Source: Kiritimatiellales bacterium
GTDB taxonomy: Bacteria > Verrucomicrobiota > Kiritimatiellia > Kiritimatiellales > Pontiellaceae
Length of the DNA stretch: 9,715 nt
Direction: 5' to 3'
NCBI GenBank assembly: GCA_030625905.1
Contig: DAOUQA010000084.1
Span: 1 to 9,715 of the forward strand
Shown: positions 1-6,112 of the stretch, one piece after another
Layout: each line of letters starts with the position of its first letter
Position numbering within the stretch: the stretch's first letter is position 1
Notes under the pieces: generated by a model
Databases searched by the model: none
What the model was told of the DNA's origin: nothing
The model's input: the letters and a program-made list of their open reading frames with translations, nothing else
Made by a program: the position numbers and the translations under genes

Positions 1-98
1 CTTCTAATCCTATTTTTTTAACACCAAGATCGCAAAGTACGCAAAGGGAAGCATGTTCGGATTCTTTGCTATCTTTGTGCCCTTCTGTTTAATTATTT
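1..98. repeat. Intergenic repeat with imperfect inverted CGCAAAG arms
   Basis: No gene is visible in 1-98. The segment holds a run of CGCAAAG/ACGCAAAG units (about 30-48) facing CTTTGC/CTTTGTG units (about 65-84), which form an imperfect inverted repeat around a spacer of about 17 nt. AT-rich flanks lie at 8-20 and 86-98. Elements built on this motif are, as far as I recall, dispersed intergenic repeats in several bacterial phyla. That it is a multi-copy family in this genome is inference. Confidence 0.45.
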
Positions 99-209
99 CT
101 ACCAAGAAACGGCGGTTCCGGCGCGGCTAAGCAATCGATTATCCGCCGGAAACGAAAGGCGGGCACTATGCGCGAAGCGCAGGAAGCAATGCAAGCCAAG
201 GGAGGAGGT
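99..209 (-). pseudogene. Relict 3' end of a TonB-dependent receptor gene
   Basis: Read on the minus strand from 203, the frame encodes SLGLHCFLRFAHSARL, then SFPADN, and ends after AGTAVSW at a TAG (101-99). This matches the C-terminus of the intact receptor upstream, which has SLGLHWFPRFAHHVRL, then SLLVDN, and ends in TGILVTW. Over 22 aligned codons (138-203 against 470-535) I count 15 identical residues and 50 of 66 identical bases, with many of the differences at third positions. About 15 codons present in the intact gene are missing between the two matching blocks. There is no start codon, and the poly-T of the operon terminator adjoins the upstream end. It is best read as the decayed tail of a paralogous or duplicated receptor gene, not an active gene. 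Confidence 0.7.
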
Positions 210-216
210 CGGGCAC

Positions 217-261
217 AAAAAAAAACAGCGCATAGAAAGGGGGAGGAACTATGCGCTGTTT
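217..261 (-). terminator. Intrinsic terminator of the biotin operon
   Basis: Positions 223-235 and 249-261 form a perfect 13-bp inverted repeat (CTATGCGCTGTTT on one side) around a 13-nt loop. On the minus strand the stem runs straight into nine T residues (225-217). This is the textbook layout of a rho-independent terminator for minus-strand transcription, about 125 nt past the receptor stop codon. A weaker hairpin just before it (268-274 with 285-291, GGTGCCC/GGGCACC, followed by TGTTTT) may add to termination. Confidence 0.85.
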
Positions 262-385
262 AAAACAGGTGCCCAAAGGGGGGCGGGCACCACGTTTGTA
301 TGGGGTGTGTTATGTTGTCTTTGACCGCTTCCGGGGAAAATGTTCAAATTTCCTGTTTCTTTTTTTAGGGGAGGGGGGCGACTTG
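262..385. other. Operon trailer without a gene
   Basis: This 124-nt stretch lies between the receptor stop codon (388-386) and the terminator. It contains purine-rich runs, a 7-bp hairpin (268-274/285-291) and T/G-rich sequence. I see no convincing coding frame, RNA gene or promoter in it. Confidence 0.5.
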
Positions 386-2038
386 CTACCACGTTACCAA
401 AATTCCGGTGGAAACGGTAGTGGGGGGAGGCTTTAGGCCGGGGATGGTCTGGAAGTTGGTTCCCCACAGATTGTCCACCAAGAGCGAAAGGCGAACATGA
501 TGTGCAAAGCGCGGGAACCAATGCAGGCCAAGCGAGGCATCGGCTCCGAAGTCGCTGCTTGTGCGTGCATCATTCTCAGTTTGGTAGCGCAGGGTTTGCG
601 TGGCGAATAGCAGGCATTGGGGGGCAAACTTCCAGTGTCCGGAAAAGTTGAGCAGGTGTTCGGGATAGTCGAGTTCGTAGAATCCACCCGTCTGGTCGTT
701 GTCTTTGTAGACCCACTGGTAGAATGCGCGAAGCTCCAGCGCCTCCGACGGGTAGAAAGCAATCTTCGACTCCACCCCCGCCACATTCAGCGTCCCGAGA
801 TCTTTTGCTTCTCGGATCCCTGCGTTCTCAAACCAGTCCGATGCATTTTCCAGCCGCCGATAGAATGCACCCACCTGCCAATCGAGACTGGCCGAGGCAT
901 ACTGGCGGAAGCCCAGTTCGGTGTTTTGCGATTTTTGCTGATGAAGCGAGGGATTGCTTTCCAAGGTCTGGAAGTCGGGCTGCTGGATGCTTTCGCAATA
1001 GGCCGCATAGATTGTGGAATTGTCGGTCGCGAGCCAGTCGACCCCGGCCACTGGCAAAAACTCGGCGGATTCCGAGGTTTGGAAAACGGAATTTAGCCCG
1101 GCCTTTACGGTGAGCCGCTCGAACCGTTCTTCCGGAAGGATCAGTACCGACCCGCGCGTGCGGTCGCCTTTGCTGGTTCCATCAACCTGTTCGTACTCAA
1201 GGTCGCCGCGCAGGTTCAGTGCAATGGTCTGGATTTCCATTGTGCGGCCTTCGACGGCCACCGCCCCAAAGCGCGAGCGCACATCATGGCCGGAGGCCGT
1301 GTTTGGAATCCAATATTCATCGTCGAACTGCCGCCACGCCGCGCTCGTGCGGAAATAGGCATCGTCCAGATCCCCGTGCGATGCTCCCAGAAAGAGCAGG
1401 GCATCTTCGGTGGTCTGTTTGGCATATTGGTTGGCGGGGATTCCATAATATCCCTGCGCCCCAAACTCCTTTTTCTGCCCAGAGCCGATTAGGTCGAGCT
1501 GCCAGTCGTTCACCATATACTGGAGCTGTGCGCCACCGGAATATCGATCCAAATCGTTGGCGTCATAATCAATCTTGCGTGCCTTCTCCCAATCGAGGAA
1601 GCCGCCGACACCTGAATTAAAAGCTGATGCGTTGGCGGTGTAGCGCTCTTTGGTTCCGATGCCTGCTCCGGCTTGCAGGCGAGATGCCTGCGGTACGGTA
1701 GTGTATGCCGCCGTTCCAATCAGGTGTCCGGTGACGTTGCCTAATCCATAGTGTGCGGATGGATCGGAGAGCAGGCTTCCAAAGATTGGAAGCTCCGAAT
1801 TAAAATGAGCGGAGTAGGGGGTCTTTAGGTTTAGCCCATTGATCGAAATGCCCGCGCCCGTGTAGCTGCTGCCCCGGATCGAGAGGTCGTGTTGCGCCAG
1901 TCCCTGGCGGTTGATCAGCAGGGTTGGGTCGGGGTTTTCGTTTGCCCATGCCGCGAGGCTTCCAAGCAACAGAAGCAGGCAAGATGCCTGCGGTACGTAT
2001 CGCCGGCATCTTGCCGGCCTTGGCGGGAGTGTTCGCAT
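386..2038 (-). CDS. TonB-dependent outer-membrane receptor with shortened plug
   Basis: The predicted 550-residue protein is an outer-membrane beta-barrel transporter of the TonB-dependent family. A signal peptide is visible: a basic stretch (about residues 2-13), a hydrophobic core CLLLLLGSLAA, and likely cleavage after AWA (residues 30-32). The plug motif LSIRGSS, followed by a GISINGL core, comes within 30 residues of that site, so the usual TonB box and first plug strands appear to be absent. The rest has alternating aromatic/polar strands and a terminal Trp, as expected for a barrel. I chose the ATG at 2038 because it overlaps the bioA stop (TGATG) and has GAGG (2052-2049) 10 nt upstream; an in-frame TTG at 2044 is less likely. 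Co-translation with bioA suggests uptake of biotin or a precursor, which is inference. A palindromic repeat encodes residues 7-22. The gene could be degenerating, but the frame is intact to the end. Confidence 0.85.
   Translation of the reverse strand: MRTLPPRPARCRRYVPQASCLLLLLGSLAAWANENPDPTLLINRQGLAQHDLSIRGSSYTGAGISINGLNLKTPYSAHFNSELPIFGSLLSDPSAHYGLGNVTGHLIGTAAYTTVPQASRLQAGAGIGTKERYTANASAFNSGVGGFLDWEKARKIDYDANDLDRYSGGAQLQYMVNDWQLDLIGSGQKKEFGAQGYYGIPANQYAKQTTEDALLFLGASHGDLDDAYFRTSAAWRQFDDEYWIPNTASGHDVRSRFGAVAVEGRTMEIQTIALNLRGDLEYEQVDGTSKGDRTRGSVLILPEERFERLTVKAGLNSVFQTSESAEFLPVAGVDWLATDNSTIYAAYCESIQQPDFQTLESNPSLHQQKSQNTELGFRQYASASLDWQVGAFYRRLENASDWFENAGIREAKDLGTLNVAGVESKIAFYPSEALELRAFYQWVYKDNDQTGGFYELDYPEHLLNFSGHWKFAPQCLLFATQTLRYQTENDARTSSDFGADASLGLHWFPRFAHHVRLSLLVDNLWGTNFQTIPGLKPPPTTVSTGILVTW
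1675..1697. repeat. Half-copy of the palindromic repeat inside the receptor gene
   Basis: The segment gcaggcgagatgcctgcgg and the next four bases (tacg) match 1975-1997 at 22 of 23 positions. It forms the same 6-bp stem (gcaggc/gcctgc, 1675-1680 with 1686-1691) with a 5-nt loop. It lies exactly 300 bp from the longer copy, hence in the same reading frame, and encodes residues 114-122 at the plug-to-barrel junction. Confidence 0.7.
1975..2018. repeat. Twin-hairpin palindromic repeat in the receptor signal peptide
   Basis: Two adjacent hairpins are visible: gcaggc-aagat-gcctgc (1975-1991) and gccggc-atctt-gccggc (2002-2018). Their loops are complementary, so the whole 44-bp element is also an imperfect palindrome centred near 1997. 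This is a REP/MITE-like architecture. It is read in frame as residues 7-22 of the receptor and supplies much of the basic n-region of the signal peptide. Confidence 0.75.
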
Positions 2039-3294
2039 CAGCAAAAATCCTCGATCGTTTGTTGGAGGGCGTAGACAGCGGCACGCAGATCGTCGTCGGA
2101 GATGACCAGCGGCGGCATGAGGTAGAATACCGTTCCGAGTGGACGGAACAGATATCCCTGCTCGAAGAGCGACTGCTTGATTTTGGCGATTAGCGGTTTA
2201 GCCTCGGGCTTGAGCTCCACCACGCCGATCATGCCGAGGAATCGCAACTCTTTCACGCAGTCGAGCTCGGCCATCGGGTGCATCCACTGCTTCATTTTTT
2301 CAGCCATTTCGGCGGCACGCTCGACGGTATCCTCGGCCTCGTAGACCTCCAGTGCGGCGAGTGCGGCAGCGCAGCCGATCGGGTGGCCGGCATAGGTATT
2401 GCCATGGTAGAAGGTGTGGTCTTCGGGTGCATCGGAGAAGGTGCTGTAGATTTTGTCCTTCACGATGCAGGCGCTCAGTGGCATATAGCCCGCCGTCAGT
2501 GCTTTGCCGACCGTCACCAGATCCGGATCGATCCCGGCGTGGTTGAAGGCAAAGCGTTTCCCGGTGCGGCCAAAGCCCATCGCCACTTCGTCGACAATCA
2601 GCAGCACGTCGTTGGCGGCACAGCAGTCGGCCAGCTTTTTGAGGTAGCCCGCCGAATAGATCCGCATCCCCGCAGAGCCTTGGCAGAGCGGCTCCACAAT
2701 CACCGCCGCCAGTTTTTCGGCATGGGCTTCAATCACTGCGCGGCTGGGTTCAAACCCATCGGGATCGTCGGCGGACGGTTTTGGAAAGGGAAGTTTTTCG
2801 TGGTGCAACACAGAATGCTCGAACGGCTTGTGGAAGCCATCCACAAAACCCGCACCGACTGCCCCGAGCGAGTCGCCGTGGTAGCCCTGATCCATCCCGA
2901 TCACCCAGTTTTTTTCAGGGCGCCCGAGGTTATACCAATACTGGATCGCAATCTTCAGCGCCGCCTCCACCGCCGAACAGCCATCGCTTGCAAACAGCGT
3001 GTGGCGCTCCGGCGTCGGCATCAACTTTGCCAACCGATCCGCTAGCGCCAGCACATTCGGGTGGGTCAGGCTTCCGGTAATCGAATGCTGCAGAACGCCC
3101 GCCTGCTCCTGAATGGCTTTGACCACCTTCGGATGGCCATGCCCGAGCGCGCACGCCCACCAGCTCGACACCATATCGACATACTGGTTTCCCTGCTCGT
3201 CGAAGAGAGTTATCCCCTCGCCGCGCACCATGTTCGGGAAGCCCTTCTCAATCGCCGAAAACGGCGTGTAGGGATGGAAGATTTTGTTTTTCAT
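2038..3294 (-). CDS. bioA: Adenosylmethionine-8-amino-7-oxononanoate aminotransferase
   Basis: This is the PLP-dependent class III aminotransferase that converts 8-amino-7-oxononanoate (KAPA) to 7,8-diaminopelargonate, classically with S-adenosylmethionine as amino donor, in cytosolic biotin synthesis. It has 418 residues, normal for BioA. Visible landmarks are HPYTPF near the N-terminus, SSWW (residues 43-46), the PLP-contacting DEVAMGFGRTG (Asp235), the Schiff-base Lys264 in TVGKALTAGYMPLSA, and the BioA-specific RPLGTVFYLMPP near the C-terminus. These fit BioA better than ornithine or acetylornithine aminotransferases. The ATG at 3294 is the only start giving the conserved N-terminus, yet it has no recognisable Shine-Dalgarno sequence; its leader is the palindrome 3309-3356. 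The TGA stop overlaps the receptor ATG by one base. The gene follows the nuclease gene by 58 nt and is probably co-transcribed with bioC and bioD. Confidence 0.95.
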   Translation of the reverse strand: MKNKIFHPYTPFSAIEKGFPNMVRGEGITLFDEQGNQYVDMVSSWWACALGHGHPKVVKAIQEQAGVLQHSITGSLTHPNVLALADRLAKLMPTPERHTLFASDGCSAVEAALKIAIQYWYNLGRPEKNWVIGMDQGYHGDSLGAVGAGFVDGFHKPFEHSVLHHEKLPFPKPSADDPDGFEPSRAVIEAHAEKLAAVIVEPLCQGSAGMRIYSAGYLKKLADCCAANDVLLIVDEVAMGFGRTGKRFAFNHAGIDPDLVTVGKALTAGYMPLSACIVKDKIYSTFSDAPEDHTFYHGNTYAGHPIGCAAALAALEVYEAEDTVERAAEMAEKMKQWMHPMAELDCVKELRFLGMIGVVELKPEAKPLIAKIKQSLFEQGYLFRPLGTVFYLMPPLVISDDDLRAAVYALQQTIEDFC

Positions 3295-3308
3295 AATGTT
3301 TATCGAAT

Positions 3309-3356
3309 GTAGAGCAAGCGTCCCGCTTGTTTAAACGAGCGAGACGCTCATTCTAC
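3309..3356. repeat. 48-bp palindromic repeat between nuclease gene and bioA
   Basis: Two 24-nt arms (3309-3332 and 3333-3356) are inverted repeats of each other, matching at 19 of 24 positions and meeting at gtttaaac. The outer end (gtag/ctac) overlaps the TAG stop codon of the nuclease gene (3355-3353). There is no T tract after the hairpin on the minus strand, so it is not a clear terminator. The layout suggests a dispersed palindromic element rather than a regulatory site. Confidence 0.65.
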
Positions 3357-4402
3357 TTTTTATCCAGTTCCTTCATCTGCTCTTCAAGGAAGGTTTGTAG
3401 CTGTTCGGTTTTGGGGAGTTCAAGTTGATATTTTGAGACAAAGAGGTGGTTGTCCATTCCGGCCAGCGCATATTCGACAAGCGGATGATCTTTTTGCGTG
3501 CAGAGCAGGAGTCCGACGGGCGGGTTGTCGCCTTCGATCATCATGTTTTGCTTGTACCAGCTGACATAGGTATTGAGCTGCCCAATGTTTTCGGGGCTAA
3601 ATTTTTCGAGTTTCAGGTCGATTAGCACATGGCACTTGAGGATGCGGTGGTAGAAGACAAGATCAACGAACCCATAGGGGTCACCAATCAGGATGCGCTT
3701 TTGCCGATTTTCGAAACAGAAGCCATGGGCAAGTTCGAGCAGGAATTCCTGAAGCTTGTCGAGCAGGCCGTCTTCCAAGTCGGATTCGCCCATGACCTCT
3801 TTGGATTTCAGGCCAAGAAACTCGAAGATGTACGGATCGCGAATCGCCAGCTTCGGCTCTGCTACCTCCGCCCCGAACTGCACCATCTCTGCCAGCTTTT
3901 CCTTGTTGTTCGAAAGCCCCGAGCGCTCATAGTATAAGCTCGCGATCTGCCGTCTTAATTCGCGCACCGACCAGCACCCCTTGATGCACTCCACTTCGTA
4001 ATAGGTACGCTTGAGGTTTTCCTCGATCTGGAATAGCTCTGTTAGATGGCTGTATGAAAGGCGGTTCAGGAGTGTTTTTACAGGAACCTGCAATTGTGCA
4101 GACACGGACTGCACAATTTGAGGATAGATTTTATAGAATAGGTGGAAGTTGTGTAATTGTCGCTTCCCGACATCCTTGATTTCAGCTGATTTCAATGCGT
4201 TGGCAAGCGAGGAAAAGAGTTTCTTGCCGTACTCCGCACGGTCGGCTCCCCGGAGTTCATATTCTGCAATGTAGCAGCCGATGATCCAGTTGCGCAGGGT
4301 GAGGCTAATATTGACGGCTTTGCTGGCTTGGGCCGCCATTTCGCCGTGCACCAGCTGGATGGAGTCGATGAGTTTTCCGAAGGTCAGTTTCTTTTCGGCC
4401 AT
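3353..4402 (-). CDS. DUF1016 (YhcG-type) PD-(D/E)xK nuclease-family protein
   Basis: The 349-residue protein matches my knowledge of the DUF1016/YhcG family: a helical N-terminal domain (about 1-165, with motifs TLRNWIIGCYIAEYEL and SYSHLTELFQI) and a C-terminal PD-(D/E)xK nuclease fold (about 185-345). Candidate catalytic residues are Glu210 in LEDGL, Asp247 in FVDLVFYH, and Asp262/Lys264 in VLIDLKL, followed by IGQLNTYV. Members are often found with restriction-modification, defence or mobile genes, and the cellular role here is unknown. I use the ATG at 4402, where family similarity begins (MAEKKLTFGKL) 1 nt after the bioD stop; the frame stays open up to 4693, but that extension is antisense-like low-complexity sequence inside bioD. 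No Shine-Dalgarno sequence is visible, so translation probably depends on coupling to bioD. Parts are AT-richer than the flanks (about 40% GC at 4081-4140), suggesting acquisition. It has no known role in biotin synthesis. Confidence 0.85.
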   Translation of the reverse strand: MAEKKLTFGKLIDSIQLVHGEMAAQASKAVNISLTLRNWIIGCYIAEYELRGADRAEYGKKLFSSLANALKSAEIKDVGKRQLHNFHLFYKIYPQIVQSVSAQLQVPVKTLLNRLSYSHLTELFQIEENLKRTYYEVECIKGCWSVRELRRQIASLYYERSGLSNNKEKLAEMVQFGAEVAEPKLAIRDPYIFEFLGLKSKEVMGESDLEDGLLDKLQEFLLELAHGFCFENRQKRILIGDPYGFVDLVFYHRILKCHVLIDLKLEKFSPENIGQLNTYVSWYKQNMMIEGDNPPVGLLLCTQKDHPLVEYALAGMDNHLFVSKYQLELPKTEQLQTFLEEQMKELDKK

Positions 4403-4403
4403 T

Positions 4404-5189
4404 TTACACGCCCAGTTGGTTGACGATTTTTTCGACTTCGGAAACGACGGGGATGGGGAGGTCGTTGTAGCTGGGAGTGGGGGCGGAGAGCTGGGCGCAG
4501 TAGGGAATGATTCCAAGGACGGGAACCTTGCCGAATTGCTCGACGGTGTTGAAATTGTCGTCTTCGATGAAACCGGGCTCGTCGGGGGTGCTGGCCACAA
4601 AGACGATGCCGGCAATATCGAGCCCATCGGCGCGAAGCGCACGGATGGAGAGCAGGGTGTGGTTGATGGTGCCGAGGCCGGGGCGTGCGGCAAGCAGGAT
4701 CGGACATTTGAGCGCTTGCATCAGGTCGAGCATGCTCTCGCGGCGGTTGAGCGGCACCATGATGCCACCCGCGCCTTCGGCAACGATGAATTCATATTCT
4801 GCCGCAAGCGTCCGCGCGGCAATCACAATTTCGGCGAGATCGATTTCCGTTCCGGCCAGCTCGGCGGCAAGGTGCGGCGAGCAAGCGGGCTCGAAGGTGT
4901 AGGGCGACATATTGGAATAGGACTCCTCCGACACGGTCATCGATGCCATTGAAAGCGAATAGTCGAGGTCGGGCACGGAGAGGCTTTGGACTTTAGGCTT
5001 TGGGCTTTGGGCTTCTTGATTTTCAAGGCCTAAAGCCTCAGGCCTAAAGCCTTCCAGCTTGCAACCCGTCTGCGCCGGTTTCATGGGGGCGGTGTTGATC
5101 CCGCGGCGTCGAAGTTCGGCGAGGAGCAGGGCGCTGAGTGCGGTTTTTCCGATATCCGTGTCGGTGCCTGTAACAAAGAATCCCTTCAT
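4404..5189 (-). CDS. bioD: Dethiobiotin synthetase
   Basis: This ATP-dependent enzyme carboxylates 7,8-diaminopelargonate to dethiobiotin, the step after BioA. Visible motifs are the P-loop GTDTDIGKT (residues 8-16, Lys15), the catalytic Lys37 in MKPAQTGC, SPYTFEPACSPHLAAEL (95-111) in the substrate-binding region, EGAGG (138-142), and the GTINHTLL segment. At 261 residues it is longer than E. coli BioD (about 225). Much of the excess is residues 47-70, encoded by a palindromic repeat (4982-5051), placed between the catalytic Lys loop and the conserved DLDYSL block. The frame is maintained and all catalytic motifs remain, so it is probably functional. The start at 5189 is fixed by the P-loop. 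The gene follows bioC by 22 nt with only a weak AGGG upstream, and precedes the nuclease gene by 1 nt. Confidence 0.95.
   Translation of the reverse strand: MKGFFVTGTDTDIGKTALSALLLAELRRRGINTAPMKPAQTGCKLEGFRPEALGLENQEAQSPKPKVQSLSVPDLDYSLSMASMTVSEESYSNMSPYTFEPACSPHLAAELAGTEIDLAEIVIAARTLAAEYEFIVAEGAGGIMVPLNRRESMLDLMQALKCPILLAARPGLGTINHTLLSIRALRADGLDIAGIVFVASTPDEPGFIEDDNFNTVEQFGKVPVLGIIPYCAQLSAPTPSYNDLPIPVVSEVEKIVNQLGV
4982..5051. repeat. Palindromic repeat inserted in frame in bioD
   Basis: Arms of 20 nt at 4982-5001 and 5032-5051 are inverted repeats matching at 16 of 20 positions. They are built from GGCTTT/CCTAAAGCC units, with further GGGCTTT copies between them. The element encodes a Lys/Gln/Ser/Pro-rich stretch (AQSPKPKVQSLS) at bioD residues 47-70, where E. 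coli BioD has a much shorter loop. The unit repetition is unlike ordinary codon-driven sequence nearby. Confidence 0.7.
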
Positions 5190-5211
5190 AAAGGCAGACC
5201 ATGCCCTAAAA

Positions 5212-5976
5212 TTATTTGGTCAGCAAGAACGTAGCGGTTTCATAGGTGGCGGATACACCACCATCGGAGGCGTAGGTTTCCTGATAGTCGGCGACAAGCC
5301 GGCCAAGTTCGGTGCGGGAGAGGGGGGCGTTGCCCGAGCTGACCTTCCCGCCGGTGACGCCCTGCTCGTGGATGGCTTTAAGGAAGGATTTCGCGTCGGG
5401 ATAGATGATTTGCTCCTTGCCGTGCTTCATGCGCTCGAAGGAAAAGCCTGCGTCTTGGAGACAGACCTTCGTTTCCGCGTAGGTGGTCAGGGAGGATTGC
5501 GGCGTCTTTTCGGGGGCGATCTCCCGGCGCAATTCATGCAACTCTTTAAGCGTGCCTTGAAGCATCATGCCGAGGGCGAAGGTTCCGCCGGGTTCCAGGC
5601 ATTGGAAAATATTTTTGAAAGTGGCTTGTAGATCAGATGTCCAATGGAGCGCGGAGCTGGAAACAATCAATGGATAGCGTTTGCCGCCCCAATAGGTTTG
5701 CGCGTCGCCGACCATCCAGCTGATTTGCGGGCATCCCTCGAACATGGTGCGGCTGTGGGCGACCATTTTTTCGGCAATATCCACGGCATCAATCCGTGTT
5801 CCGGGGAAACGTTCGGCAATCAGCCGGGTTAGCTGGCCGGTGCCGGAGCCGAGTTCGAGGACCTGTCCGGGGTTGCAGATGGGGAGCATCGAAACGACCG
5901 ACTGCGCCAGCGCGAGTTGTGGGCGGGCGTGGAGGTCGTAGGTTTTGGCTGCGGCTGAAAATCGTTGTCCAATCAT
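5212..5976 (-). CDS. bioC: Malonyl-ACP O-methyltransferase
   Basis: A SAM-dependent methyltransferase that, by the established BioC-BioH pathway, methylates malonyl-ACP so that fatty acid synthesis can build pimeloyl-ACP methyl ester. Visible: RFSAAAKTYDLHA at the N-terminus (equivalent to FGRAAAHYEQHA in E. coli BioC), SAM motif I VLELGSGTGQLT (residues 39-50), the acidic post-I residue in AVDIAEKM (Asp66), and the BioC-like block SSALHWTSDL and LEPGGTFALGMMLQGTLKELHEL. Starting at the ATG at 5976 gives 254 residues, close to E. coli BioC (251), with GGGAAG about 7 nt upstream. The frame is open to 6072, and ATGs at 6015 or 6027 would add 13 or 17 residues with no family similarity. It is the first gene of the biotin operon. 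No bioH is seen here. I found no BirA-type operator upstream. Confidence 0.85.
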   Translation of the reverse strand: MIGQRFSAAAKTYDLHARPQLALAQSVVSMLPICNPGQVLELGSGTGQLTRLIAERFPGTRIDAVDIAEKMVAHSRTMFEGCPQISWMVGDAQTYWGGKRYPLIVSSSALHWTSDLQATFKNIFQCLEPGGTFALGMMLQGTLKELHELRREIAPEKTPQSSLTTYAETKVCLQDAGFSFERMKHGKEQIIYPDAKSFLKAIHEQGVTGGKVSSGNAPLSRTELGRLVADYQETYASDGGVSATYETATFLLTK

Positions 5977-6112
5977 GGCGGAACTTCCCAAAATTCGGGG
6001 CGCAGGTTGCGCCATTTCGGGGCGCATTGCAATCTTCGGAGGCCACGCAGTTGATTTTGTTTGGCGCTTCAACTATCACAGCAAGGCTATTGCGGAGATT
6101 CTTTAGGACGAG
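5977..6112. promoter_or_regulatory. Divergent intergenic region of bioC and membrane-protein gene
   Basis: This 136-nt region separates the divergent bioC and plus-strand gene starts and must hold the biotin operon promoter unless transcription enters from nrdG. On the plus strand TTGATT (6051-6056), a 17-nt spacer and TATCAC (6074-6079) resemble a sigma70-like promoter for the plus gene. No equally good minus-strand promoter is visible, and I found no TTGTAAACC-type paired BirA half-sites. Confidence 0.35.

Noticed and set aside
116..151. 8-bp hairpin ttccggcg/cgccggaa
   Set aside because: It lies within the receptor relict, has no T tract on either side and a 20-nt loop; probably chance in GC-rich decayed coding sequence.
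2278..3045. A 255-codon plus-strand open frame
   Set aside because: It is antisense to bioA, whose minus-strand protein has all family motifs; the plus product is rich in His, Arg and Gly with no recognisable domain.
4092..4118. Perfect 10-bp inverted repeat with a 7-nt loop inside the nuclease gene (aattgtgcag/ctgcacaatt)
   Set aside because: It encodes ordinary-looking DUF1016 residues (IVQSVSAQL), has no second copy that I can see, and is not next to a boundary.
4403..4693. Upstream extension of the nuclease frame to an alternative start at 4693
   Set aside because: The extra residues are Pro/Ser/Thr-rich and lie wholly inside bioD in another frame; family similarity starts at the ATG at 4402.
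5977..6072. N-terminal extension of bioC
   Set aside because: The added residues show no BioC similarity, and the start at 5976 gives the family length with a possible GGGAAG ribosome site.
5977..6112. BirA operator or other biotin regulatory site upstream of bioC
   Set aside because: I looked for paired TTGTAAACC/GGTTTACAA-like half-sites and found none close enough to report.
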